NCBI GenBank assembly: GCA_003134675.1
Contig: PLBZ01000093.1
Location: forward strand, 10,093-36,526
Source: Solirubrobacterales bacterium
Lineage (GTDB): Bacteria; Actinomycetota; Thermoleophilia; Solirubrobacterales; Solirubrobacteraceae
Direction: 5' to 3'
Length of the DNA stretch: 26,434 nucleotides
The translations under genes and the position numbers were made by a program. The notes under the pieces are model-generated. The model had not been told where the DNA came from, ran no database searches, and was given only the letters and a program-made list of their open reading frames with translations. Positions 1 to 6,581 of this stretch are shown here, piece after piece; the first letter of the stretch is position 1; the number at the start of each line of letters is the position of its first letter.

Positions 1-495
1 GCGAGCGTGGTCGAGCGGGTCGACTCCAACCCGCGCCTGAAGGCGCGGCTCGGCGCCTACTACTTTACGTGGGCCGCGATCAGCACTTTCACCCGCCGCT
101 ATCTGGTGCATCCGCCGCGGATGGTGGCGCGCGCCGGCGAGCAGACGCTCGAGGGTGTCACCACGATCGTGCAGAACGGCTCACCCTTCACCTACTTCCA
201 GAACCGGCCGATCGAGATCGCCGAGGGCGCAGTGCTCGACTCAGGCACGCTGGCCGGGTGCGTCCTGCACCGCGCCACGCCGATGGACATGCCCTCGATC
301 GCCTGGCGAGCCTTCTCGGGGCGAGCCCGTATCGCGCGCCACCGCCACGTGAGCAGCTTCCCCGCACTAACCGAGCTCACCGTGCAGAGCGCCGACGGGC
401 GCCCCCTGCCGCTGCAGGTCGACGGCGACTACATCGGCGAGGTCGACGAGGCGCGCTACTCGATCCTGCCGCGCGCGCTGTCGGTAATCAGCTGA
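1..495 (+). CDS. Diacylglycerol/lipid kinase family protein, C-terminal part (5' end outside window)
   Basis: The frame is open from base 1, so the gene starts upstream of the window; the GTG at base 7 is an internal valine. The visible 164 residues match the C-terminal beta-sandwich half of the DagK/YegS lipid kinase family. The supporting features are the NGSPFTYF stretch, an 'AVLDSGTLAG' segment equivalent to the family's P-A-x-x-x-D-G-x-L-D, and the late LQVDGDYIGE motif, equivalent to the family's Q-x-D-G-E. Such enzymes phosphorylate diacylglycerol or related lipids at the membrane face. The nucleotide-binding GGDGT region is not in the window, so substrate and activity cannot be judged. 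The gene ends 5 bp before the stop of the convergent gene that follows. Confidence 0.8.
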   Translation, partial: ASVVERVDSNPRLKARLGAYYFTWAAISTFTRRYLVHPPRMVARAGEQTLEGVTTIVQNGSPFTYFQNRPIEIAEGAVLDSGTLAGCVLHRATPMDMPSIAWRAFSGRARIARHRHVSSFPALTELTVQSADGRPLPLQVDGDYIGEVDEARYSILPRALSVIS

Positions 496-500
496 CGCGC

Positions 501-1292
501 TCAAGCTCGCCGGTGCACCGGGCGTGGGCAGGGCACGACGCTCTGCGCGGTGGTGTTGGTGCCGTCCAGGAAGCTGAAGTTTGCGGAGAAGGGGAAGCCT
601 CCGCGGGGGCAGTGCAGGGGCACCGAGACGCCTTTGGGGTGGAAGGCCACCCGCTTGCCGTGAACATGCTTGTAGTAGGTCAGGTGGCTCGGGCCGATCG
701 TCGACTGCACGCTGACGATCGATACGGGCGGCCCGTTCGGGACGCTGGGAATCAGCGGTATCGCAGCATTCAGATCCCCACCAAAGGCTTCTGAGCCGGA
801 CACCAGTTCGCCCTGAAAGACGATCTGGGCATACACAGGTTCCTGCCCATTCGCGTAAAACAGCACCACGATGTTGCCATTGTGCGGAGGACCCATCAAC
901 GCCTGGATTTCCGGGATCTCATGCCCCGAGCCCTGCCCAAACGGCACTTCCACGAACGCGCTCCCAAACCCCAGACGCGAGTTGGGTGAACAGCCGGCCA
1001 GGCCTCTTGCGAGCAGCGCAGCGGGCTGACAGATGGAGAGGCCGAGGGTTGTCGAGATGTAGTCGATGCCCGGCGGGAGATGCAGACTGAGACCCGTCAA
1101 CGGAGCAGGCAACCCACCACCCGAGCTCGAGATCCGAAAGCCGAACCCAATCGTCGTACCAGCACCCAGCCTGTCCGGCGAAAACGACGTATGAAGCGTC
1201 GCCGTCTCAGCCGCCCCAGCCGCCGCCGGCAGGCACCCACACGCCACCACTACCACCAGCGTCACAGCTAGTACCACGATCCTTCGGCTCAT
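501..1292 (-). CDS. Exported single-module four-cysteine protein (paralogue of 22545-23351)
   Basis: This is a 263-residue protein of unknown function. It opens with MSRRIVVLAV and a hydrophobic stretch; cleavage after AAAGA is plausible, but VVAC at residues 15-18 also fits a lipobox, so it may be a lipoprotein. The mature part has the motif SFSPDRLGAGTTI, then cysteines at 88, 101, 228 and 255. Their spacing (13, 127, 27) matches the paralogue at 22545-23351 and each repeat of the 1185-residue protein at 9204-12761. The end is CPRGGFPF ... VPCP. No lysine-rich tail is present. The start ATG overlaps the stop of the winged-helix gene (ATGA), so the two are translationally coupled. A beta-rich adhesion or envelope role is inference only. 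Confidence 0.85.
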   Translation of the reverse strand: MSRRIVVLAVTLVVVVACGCLPAAAGAAETATLHTSFSPDRLGAGTTIGFGFRISSSGGGLPAPLTGLSLHLPPGIDYISTTLGLSICQPAALLARGLAGCSPNSRLGFGSAFVEVPFGQGSGHEIPEIQALMGPPHNGNIVVLFYANGQEPVYAQIVFQGELVSGSEAFGGDLNAAIPLIPSVPNGPPVSIVSVQSTIGPSHLTYYKHVHGKRVAFHPKGVSVPLHCPRGGFPFSANFSFLDGTNTTAQSVVPCPRPVHRRA

Positions 1293-1594
1293 CCCCTCAC
1301 CCTCTCATCCCCTCTCATACCTCCAACACCCGATTGTAGAGCCGAACCCTTCGTCGTGAGCCACCACGCGTTGGTCTTACCCTTGGTATGACCCTCCCCC
1401 GTGTTCTCCACGAGCCCAAGATGCTCCAACCGCTTCAGCAACCGCGAGATCTGACCCTCGTCCAAGACACCGGCAGCATCCGCGACCTCACGATTACTCG
1501 CCCCCGGATGCTTGGCGATCGCCGCCAGGACACGCCCGGTGCGATACGTAGGTTGTATACCAAGCCCTTGGAGACGATCTTCAAAGAGCGCCAT
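1289..1594 (-). CDS. Small MarR-like winged-helix transcriptional regulator
   Basis: This 101-residue protein is mostly one winged-helix domain. The segment TGRVLAAIAKHPGASNREVA supplies the first helices, GVLDEGQISRLLKRLEHLGL the recognition helix and following helix, and VENTGEGHTKGKTNAWWLTT the wing. This is the pattern of MarR-type regulators reduced to the DNA-binding core, without obvious dimerisation helices. A GAGGTG ribosome site lies 8 bases before the ATG. The stop overlaps the start of the exported four-cysteine protein, so the regulator and an exported protein are made from one transcript. A structured repeat with a terminator-like hairpin lies about 35-125 bases upstream and may set read-through into this operon. 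The ligand and targets are unknown; autoregulation is plausible. Confidence 0.8.
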   Translation of the reverse strand: MALFEDRLQGLGIQPTYRTGRVLAAIAKHPGASNREVADAAGVLDEGQISRLLKRLEHLGLVENTGEGHTKGKTNAWWLTTKGSALQSGVGGMRGDERVRG

Positions 1595-1626
1595 TTCTCA
1601 CACCTCAATCAATCACTCTAGAACAC

Positions 1627-1717
1627 GACAAAATGGGGCGCCGCGGCTCGGGATGGGAAATAAAAAGCCGCGGCGCCCGCTGAGACAGAGCCCCGGCGCG
1701 AGAGGGCACTAGCGCCA
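1627..1717 (-). repeat. Structured dispersed repeat, copy A (hairpin plus conserved flank)
   Basis: This 91-base element recurs at 6582-6672 with roughly four-fifths identity by eye. Both copies contain the perfect inverted repeat GGCGCCGCGGCT/AGCCGCGGCGCC, a conserved TGAGACAGAGCC linker, and a second short stem GGCG ... CGCC enclosing a conserved CGAGAGGG loop. The loop of the main hairpin varies while its stem does not. On the minus strand the order is small stem, linker, large hairpin, then TTTTGTC. Copy A lies after the gene ending at 1797 and before the regulator starting at 1594, so it could be a terminator or an attenuating leader. Confidence 0.75.
1630..1678 (-). terminator. Rho-independent-type terminator hairpin
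   Basis: A 13-bp perfect GC stem (arms 1636-1648 and 1666-1678, 17-base loop) is followed on the minus strand by CCATTTT. This is the layout of an intrinsic terminator for transcripts coming from the exported-protein gene at 2495-1797. Because it lies about 35 bases before the next start codon, it may also act as an attenuator. Confidence 0.65.
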
Positions 1718-1758
1718 TCGAGCCCCCTCGATATTCGTCCCACCCGGACGCTTCCACA

Positions 1759-1788
1759 AGGGGAAAGTCAGATACTTAAAAGTCGAGG
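1759..1788. repeat. Short dispersed repeat GGAAAGTCrGATACTTrAAAGTC, copy 1
   Basis: This stretch contains GAAAGTC-AGATACTT-AAAAGTC. It recurs with 24 of 27 bases matching at 16212-16239. Each copy holds two near-identical 7-mers 15 bases apart. Neither copy is near a transposase. It could be a protein-binding site or the end of a lost insertion sequence. Confidence 0.5.
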
Positions 1789-1796
1789 TCGAGGGA

Positions 1797-2495
1797 TCAG
1801 GGCAGCAGGGCGAGCGTGTCCATGATTTCGCCCCAGGTTTCGACCCCGGCCCGCGCTTCCATTTCCGTGAACTTCGCTTCGAGTTGCTTGGTGCGACGCA
1901 GCAGTGGACGCTCTTCCGGGGTCTCGTATCGAGCGAGCGCCGCGGGTAGTTCCCCCGGTGCGATCCATATCGACATGAAGCGAGGCGCGAAGGAGACGGT
2001 GCTCGCGGGCAGCGTCCGGAAGCCGCTCGCCGCCCAGCTCCTCACATCGGAGCACAGCTTCGGCTGTGCGAGGGTCACGAGCCCCTTCGCCTTGCTGACG
2101 TAGGCATGCACGGTGCGGGTGAGGGCGCGGTTGCTCCAGGTGAGCCGTTCGGCGATGCGCACGAACTCGCGTGAGGCGGGAACCTCGACGAGGTGCACGG
2201 CGGACGTCACCATCGTCCCGATCACCTCGTTGCTGAGCTGTTCGGAGTCGGGGTTCTGCGGTGAGCCCGCCGCCGCCATCGGACATTCGCGACGAATCTG
2301 GGAGCGGACACCCCGCAACGTCGCTTCGATCGGGCCGATCTTCGAGGTGGTCGCCTGCACGAGCCGGTAGTTGGCCTGGATGTACGCCTTCGTGCTCGCA
2401 ACATCGCCCCCTCCGGCAAGCGCACTCGCCGGGCCGAGCGCCACGACAGCGAGCGTTGCGAGGAGCGCTAGCGCGAATCGGGCAAACACGATCAC
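1797..2495 (-). CDS. Exported protein of unknown function
   Basis: This is a 232-residue protein read from a GTG start with GGTAGG a few bases upstream. Residues 1-28 form a clear signal peptide (MIVFARFALALLATLAVVAL, cleavage near ASALA). The mature chain is largely helical in appearance, beginning STKAYIQANYRLVQATTSKI. It has only two cysteines, in RRECPM and PKLCSDV, which could pair. The C-terminus, LLRRTKQLEAKFTEMEARAG, looks like a short coiled coil. I do not recognise a named family. The gene stands alone on the minus strand and is followed by a short dispersed repeat and a terminator-type hairpin. Its role cannot be deduced from its neighbours. Confidence 0.75.
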   Translation of the reverse strand: MIVFARFALALLATLAVVALGPASALAGGGDVASTKAYIQANYRLVQATTSKIGPIEATLRGVRSQIRRECPMAAAGSPQNPDSEQLSNEVIGTMVTSAVHLVEVPASREFVRIAERLTWSNRALTRTVHAYVSKAKGLVTLAQPKLCSDVRSWAASGFRTLPASTVSFAPRFMSIWIAPGELPAALARYETPEERPLLRRTKQLEAKFTEMEARAGVETWGEIMDTLALLP

Positions 2496-2568
2496 AGCCT
2501 ACCGCCACCGCGAGCACGTTGTCGCGGATAGCGTCGTGGGAGAATCCCGCGATGCCTGCTCAGCGCAC

Positions 2569-2844
2569 TTAGCCCGTCATTTGGGCTTCCACGCTTTTCT
2601 TGGCAAAGTCGAGCATCCCCATTGAGACCCACGGAAGCTGCCCGGCTCGAACGCGGAGTTCCACCTCGCCATCGGGTCGTTTGACCTCGACGATGGTTAT
2701 GACGCGGCCGATCTCGAAGTCGCGGCCAAAATCGACTTCGATGGCATCCATCTGCTGGGCCACTTCTTGCATGAGACGGCTTCTACCGTCGGCGCCGGGC
2801 GCTGTCGCGTCGGGCTCTATGTCGTCGTTTTCTGCGTCAGCCAT
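2569..2844 (-). CDS. Small conserved-looking protein of unknown function
   Basis: This is a 91-residue acidic cytoplasmic protein with no signal or membrane segment. The first 20 residues are Asp/Glu-rich and probably disordered. The rest (FEIGRVITIVEVKRPDGEVE, then LRVRAGQLPWVSMGML) reads as a small beta-rich fold ending in a helix. A purine-rich AAGGGAAAGGG stretch precedes the ATG. It starts 33 bases after the stop of the HCCA-isomerase-like gene and is very likely co-transcribed with it. No function is assigned. Confidence 0.65.
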   Translation of the reverse strand: MADAENDDIEPDATAPGADGRSRLMQEVAQQMDAIEVDFGRDFEIGRVITIVEVKRPDGEVELRVRAGQLPWVSMGMLDFAKKSVEAQMTG

Positions 2845-2877
2845 TACGCCCTTTCCCTTCGAGGAACGAAGGAGACA

Positions 2878-3453
2878 TCATGCCATCGCGGCGGCGTCCT
2901 CGAGTCGGTCATCGCCCCAGAACAATTCGCCATCGATCGCGAGGGTGGGGACGCCGAATACGCCAAGCTCGTGGGCAGCGTCCGTCGCCGCTCGCAGCGC
3001 CAACTTGACCTGAGGGTCGCGCCCTGCCTCCTCGACTGCCGCCAAGTCCAGGCCCACCTCGCCGGCCACCTCCAAGACGTGCTCAGGGACACCCAGATCG
3101 TGGCCGTGCTGAAAAGCGTGGCGGAGGGCCTGCACCGTGAACTCCCTTCCACGTCCCACCTGAAAGGCGAAGGTGCAAGAGCGCATCGCGAACAGGTAAT
3201 TCGTCGGCCACGGGTCGGGCCAGCGGATGGGCCCCAGCCCGTAAAGCAACGCGCGTCGCTGCACCTCCGCCATGCCCGCATGGCGGCGCTCAGAATCTCC
3301 CAACGCCCAGGACGATCGACCGGTGAGCTTGAACAGGGCGCCGAGCGAGACGGGTTGCCAGTGAACGGGCTCCGGCATGACCTCTCCTAGACGCTCGGCC
3401 GCGAGATAGGCGAACGGCGAGCCAAGGTCGAAGTAGAAGGTTGCTTGTGGCAT
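2878..3453 (-). CDS. 2-hydroxychromene-2-carboxylate isomerase / DsbA-like family protein
   Basis: This 191-residue protein belongs to the thioredoxin-fold HCCA isomerase (NahD, kappa-class GST-like) family. The N-terminal strand and loop FYFDLGSPFAYLAAERL is the family signature; the serine in GSPFAY is the residue that binds or activates glutathione in characterised members. The helical insertion follows, and the C-terminal GVFGVPTLAIDGELFWGDDR is the conserved cis-proline (VPT) region plus the FWG(D/Q)DR motif. The CxxC of true DsbA is absent, which favours isomerase or transferase-like chemistry over disulfide formation. Actinobacteria usually lack glutathione, so the real thiol or substrate is uncertain. 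It heads a two-gene unit with the 91-residue protein. Confidence 0.85.
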   Translation of the reverse strand: MPQATFYFDLGSPFAYLAAERLGEVMPEPVHWQPVSLGALFKLTGRSSWALGDSERRHAGMAEVQRRALLYGLGPIRWPDPWPTNYLFAMRSCTFAFQVGRGREFTVQALRHAFQHGHDLGVPEHVLEVAGEVGLDLAAVEEAGRDPQVKLALRAATDAAHELGVFGVPTLAIDGELFWGDDRLEDAAAMA

Positions 3454-3486
3454 GGAGATCCATTCTGTTCGTTATGACGAACGACC

Positions 3487-3551
3487 AGGGTCGTCAATCT
3501 GGACGGCAACTGTTTCGGCAGATCGACCTTGACCCTCGTGATGTTCGGGAC
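3487..3551 (-). pseudogene. 24-codon remnant of the large four-cysteine-module gene
   Basis: On the minus strand this stretch reads NITRVKVDLPKQLPSRLTTL. That is almost identical to the segment opening the fourth module of the 1185-residue protein (residues 997-1016) and to the decayed copy at 5041-5733. Similarity stops abruptly on both sides. It lies 34 bases upstream of the isomerase start and is too short to be functional. Confidence 0.75.
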
Positions 3552-3592
3552 TACCGGGCGGCGACAGGCCAACGTCGAGAAGCAGGGGCCGC

Positions 3593-3679
3593 AAATCCAA
3601 ATGAACTCCAAGCAACTCCAGAATTTGGAGCTCTGCTAAACTCCAAGACCTTGGAGCAATTTGGACTAGATTTGGAGTT
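3593..3679. promoter_or_regulatory. Array of AACTCCAA/TTGGAGTT half-sites upstream of the Fic gene
   Basis: Within 87 bases there are eight copies or near-copies of one octamer in both orientations. AATCCAA is at 3594, AACTCCAA at 3604, AACTCCAG at 3614 and AACTCCAA at 3639. TTTGGAG is at 3624, TTGGAG at 3651, TTTGGAC at 3660 and TTTGGAGTT at 3671. CTCCAAGACCTTGGAG (3641-3656) is a 16-base inverted repeat. Several spacings are 10-11 bases, one helical turn. The array ends 13 bases before the Fic start codon. It looks like a multi-site operator, perhaps bound by the Fic protein's own C-terminal winged helix. Confidence 0.7.
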
Positions 3680-3691
3680 GCCGCGCAGGTC

Positions 3692-5023
3692 ATGCATGTA
3701 ACCGCCCCCCCAGACGACGAGCAACTGTTCATCAACATCGACGCTAGCCGCCTGTTTGCGGTGATGCGAGTGGTATCCGAGGGCGGCCCGCGCCAAGACT
3801 ACATCCACTGGGACAAGCTCCGCCATCTCACTCCCCCCGGCGACATCACGCAGGAAGAGTGGTGGCTGGCAACCAAGATGAGCCGCAGCCTAACCGATCT
3901 CCCGCTCCTCGATTCATCGGGTAGACCCTTTAGGTACTGGACCCCATCGAGCGCCCAACGACTGCTCCACTTTGTCGACCAGCACTGTGGCGGCGAGATC
4001 GCGATGCCCGAGGTCGTGACCACCGACGACCAGGCACGCCATCACTACCTCGTTAGCTCTCTCATGGAGGAGGCGATTCGCTCCAGCCAGCTCGAGGGTG
4101 CCACGACTTCACGGCGGGTGGCAAAGGAACTACTGCGGAGCGGTCGTACGCCGAGAGATCGAAGCGAGCTGATGATCCTCAACAACTACAGGGCACTGGA
4201 GTTCATGCGCGACGGCATGAGCGACACGCTGACACCAGATCTGGTGATGACACTTCAGCGCATCCTTACTGAGGGCACTCTCGATGACCCAAGCGCCGCT
4301 GGGCGGCTCCAGACACCAGACGAAGAGCGCGTAATCGTTCTCGATGCTACGGATGGGAGCCTCATACATACGCCGCCGCCTGCGGATCAGTTGCCCGGGA
4401 GGATACAGGCCATGTGCGATTTCGCCAATGGGCAAGATAATGGTGCCGAGGGCTTTATCCATCCAGTCGTTCGAGGCATCCTCTTACACTTCTGGCTCGC
4501 CTACGATCATCCCTTTGTGGACGGTAATGGGCGAACAGCGCGCGCCCTGTTCTATTGGTATATGCGCACCCAGAAGTATTGGCTGATCGAGTATCTATCG
4601 ATCTCACGTGTCATACGACATGCGTCGGCGAAATACGGTAGAGCCTTCCTGCTCACGGAGACCGATGGCGGTGATACGACTTACTTCCTCTTACATCAGC
4701 TCAAAGTAGTCAAGCAGGCAGTTGACGAACTGCACGTCTATCTAAATCGTAAGGCGAAGGAAGTGCGAACGGTCGAGAAGTTGATCAAGGACTCAGATGG
4801 GCTCAACCATCGCCAACTGGCACTACTCAGCGACGCGATTCGCCATCCCAACAATGTGTACACCTATCAATTCCACGCTGCTAGTCACAGGGTAAGTCAC
4901 GAGACGGCCCGTGCGGATCTCATGCAACTTCAGGAGCGGGGGCTCCTAAAGCGCCGCAAAGCGGGACGCAGGCACACCTACAGTCCCGTAGCCGACCTGC
5001 CAAAGGCGCTTGCAGCGACGTAA
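3692..5023 (+). CDS. Fic-domain protein (putative AMPylase) with C-terminal winged helix
   Basis: This is a 443-residue Fic protein. The catalytic loop HPFVDGNGRTAR begins at His273 and matches HPFx[D/E]GN[G/K]R exactly. An N-terminal inhibitory helix motif, S131-S-Q-L-E135-G136, matches [S/T]xxxE[G/N]; in characterised Fic proteins that glutamate blocks productive ATP binding, so this looks like a self-inhibited class II enzyme. The N-terminal ~110 residues resemble the helical extension of large Fic proteins. Residues ~365-440 form a winged helix (SHRVSHETARADLMQLQERG is the recognition region). Codon use is visibly AT-richer than the neighbours, suggesting transfer. It has a weak ribosome site, a half-site array directly upstream, and remnants of another gene on both sides. 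The target protein is unknown. Confidence 0.92.
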   Translation: MHVTAPPDDEQLFINIDASRLFAVMRVVSEGGPRQDYIHWDKLRHLTPPGDITQEEWWLATKMSRSLTDLPLLDSSGRPFRYWTPSSAQRLLHFVDQHCGGEIAMPEVVTTDDQARHHYLVSSLMEEAIRSSQLEGATTSRRVAKELLRSGRTPRDRSELMILNNYRALEFMRDGMSDTLTPDLVMTLQRILTEGTLDDPSAAGRLQTPDEERVIVLDATDGSLIHTPPPADQLPGRIQAMCDFANGQDNGAEGFIHPVVRGILLHFWLAYDHPFVDGNGRTARALFYWYMRTQKYWLIEYLSISRVIRHASAKYGRAFLLTETDGGDTTYFLLHQLKVVKQAVDELHVYLNRKAKEVRTVEKLIKDSDGLNHRQLALLSDAIRHPNNVYTYQFHAASHRVSHETARADLMQLQERGLLKRRKAGRRHTYSPVADLPKALAAT

Positions 5024-5040
5024 CGCGCTCAAGCTAATTT

Positions 5041-5733
5041 CTATTTCTTACGCTTCCCTTTCCTCTTTGCCTTCTTTGCCGGCTTGGCCTTGGTGCAGCC
5101 TATAACAGCGACTGGGGTGCTCTGGTGGATGGTCGCGCCGTTCTGGGCTACGAATTCGGTCGGCATGATCAGGGATTCTCCGACCTGCTTGGTGGTCTTC
5201 TTGACGACCTTCTTGGTGTGCCCGTGGCTTTTGACCTTGACCGTCTTCTTCGTCGTGACGGCGTGGGCGAGGGCGCACAGGTTCTTGTTCGCTCCCAAGG
5301 CCGAGAACTTGCCCTGCGGCAGCTTCAGTTCGAAGGTATTGAACGGCACGTCCGGCACCGTCTTGAAGGTAGTGCTCGTGATGCCCTTCTTTGAGATAAA
5401 TGTCGTCCCAACCAGATCCACCGTCACACCGTAACCCTGCAGGACCATCGTCAGGCTCGGGAACGCTTCGCCGCCATGTGAGACGAAGATCGCGGGGCCT
5501 TGCAACGGGACCGGCAGCAAGGGCGTGGTTACCGTCGCGTAGCCGATCTTCGATTCTTTCGGGCAGTTCGCCGGGTTCAGCTCGAACTGCGCGTTCGTGC
5601 AAGCCTTTTGCAGGGTCGTGAGCCGCGAAGGCAACTGCTTCGGCAGGTCCACCTTGACCCGGCAACGGGTCCGTCGTGATCGTGATCTGCGCCGTATGCG
5701 GGTCCACTTCGATCTTCGCGCGGACGAGCACAC
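5041..5733 (-). pseudogene. Decayed copy of the four-cysteine-module gene, with deletion and frameshift
   Basis: From ~5663 down to the TAG at 5041, one frame encodes a close match to module 4 and the tail of the 1185-residue protein: VKVDLPKQLPSRLTTL, FVSHGGEAFPSL, a K-rich end KAKRKGKRKK. From 5733 to ~5660 a different frame encodes VRAKIEVDPHTAQITITTDP, matching residues ~877-896 of the intact protein. About 100 residues between these are missing and the frame changes at the junction. No start, signal peptide or earlier modules remain. Compared with the intact copy there is a ~31-residue lysine-rich insertion between the third and fourth cysteines (TTKKTVKVKSHGHTKK region). The C-terminal part remains free of stops, so decay may be recent or the frame may be used otherwise. 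Confidence 0.8.
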
Positions 5734-5781
5734 CCGCCCGGGTGTCCCGTTTGGGGGGTGGCGTCGGAGCAGGGGGAAGAG

Positions 5782-6243
5782 ATGTCCACGAAACCGATCA
5801 AACCCGGGCTCGCCGACTGGCTGCGCCTGCTGGCTGGGAGCCAGTTGCAGACGCAGGTATCACGCTCTGTGGCGCTCGACGCCGGCGCGCTCGGCGTGAT
5901 GGCCGTCGACGCGGCCGTCACCTTGATCGTGATCGACGCCGAAGGGACGTATGGCCTCTGGATCATCGCGCTGCTCCTGCTCGGGCTGTCGTTCAGCCTG
6001 GCCGTGCGGACTATGCGCCTCCCAGGCGCCGAGGAAACCGGCCCCTCCATTGCTTCCATGCGCAGGGCTCGCGAGGCCGAGGAAGACGAATACTTACTCG
6101 AAGACTCGCTACTCAACGACCTCGAAGAAGACCTCCACACCAACGAACGGGCCCTGGCCCACAAAATCCGGCTGTTCAACCGGGCACTGAACTTCCTGGT
6201 GCTCGCAATCCTCGTGGAGCTCGCGGGACGGGGAGTACAATGA
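5782..6243 (+). CDS. Small multi-helix membrane protein of unknown function
   Basis: This is a 153-residue protein starting MSTKPIKPGLADWL; AGGGGGAAG at 5771-5779 supports this ATG over an upstream GTG. It has two adjacent hydrophobic helices (about residues 36-55, GALGVMAVDAAVTLIVI, and 62-80, WIIALLLLGLSFSLAV). A long charged helical segment follows, rich in Glu/Asp (MRRAREAEEDEYLLEDSLLN), with a last hydrophobic segment near the C-terminus (LNFLVLAILVELAG). The two-helix hairpin plus cytoplasmic helix loosely recalls SLATT or Pycsar-type membrane effectors, but no nucleotide cyclase or SLOG partner is nearby, so this is only a resemblance. The stop overlaps the next start (ATGA). Confidence 0.75.
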   Translation: MSTKPIKPGLADWLRLLAGSQLQTQVSRSVALDAGALGVMAVDAAVTLIVIDAEGTYGLWIIALLLLGLSFSLAVRTMRLPGAEETGPSIASMRRAREAEEDEYLLEDSLLNDLEEDLHTNERALAHKIRLFNRALNFLVLAILVELAGRGVQ

Positions 6244-6455
6244 ACGCTATGGAGCCAACCACCACCAGCCAGCCCACCGCCGAGCCCACGCGCACGGATA
6301 CCACCAACACCTTCAAAACCCCAGACGCCCCCGCCGACCGCCACTTCAAGCAGATGATCGTGCCCGGCCTCGGCGGACCGGATTTCCTCATCCCCGCGTC
6401 GGTGAGCAAGTTCTTCCGCAAGCTGTTCCGGCGCAAAGCCACGCCCGCTGCCTGA
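6240..6455 (+). CDS. Small protein coupled to the membrane protein upstream
   Basis: The ATG at 6240 overlaps the TGA of the membrane-protein gene, so the two are translationally coupled. The 71-residue product begins with ~30 residues rich in Thr, Pro and Ser, probably disordered. It then has FKQMIVPGLGGPDFLIPASV and a basic end, SKFFRKLFRRK. No signal or membrane segment is seen. The basic amphipathic end could associate with the membrane or with the acidic loop of its partner. The family is unknown. Confidence 0.6.
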   Translation: MNAMEPTTTSQPTAEPTRTDTTNTFKTPDAPADRHFKQMIVPGLGGPDFLIPASVSKFFRKLFRRKATPAA

Positions 6456-6581
6456 CCCGCTTGCCCCTCGCTGCCCTGGCCGGGCCAACTCGAACAGAAT
6501 AGGGTTGCCCGTACCGGAGATCGTCGCGCTTGCCGGCGCACCGTAGCGCATACCGCCGAGCTCGACCGCAGTCGAGACCCG

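Noticed and set aside
1627..1717. Match to a known riboswitch class (TPP 'CTGAGA', c-di-GMP, cobalamin, glycine)
   Set aside because: Only a CTGAGA string is shared with TPP. The other conserved TPP segments are absent, and none of the other consensus cores is present.
5782..6455. CBASS/Pycsar or SLATT-type defence operon
   Set aside because: Only a loose topological resemblance. No nucleotide cyclase, SLOG, SAVED or sensor gene lies nearby.
5577..6551. Minus-strand open frame antisense to the membrane-protein pair
   Set aside because: Low-complexity Gly/Ser/Arg composition and no domain. The plus-strand frames have a ribosome site, membrane helices and coupled starts.
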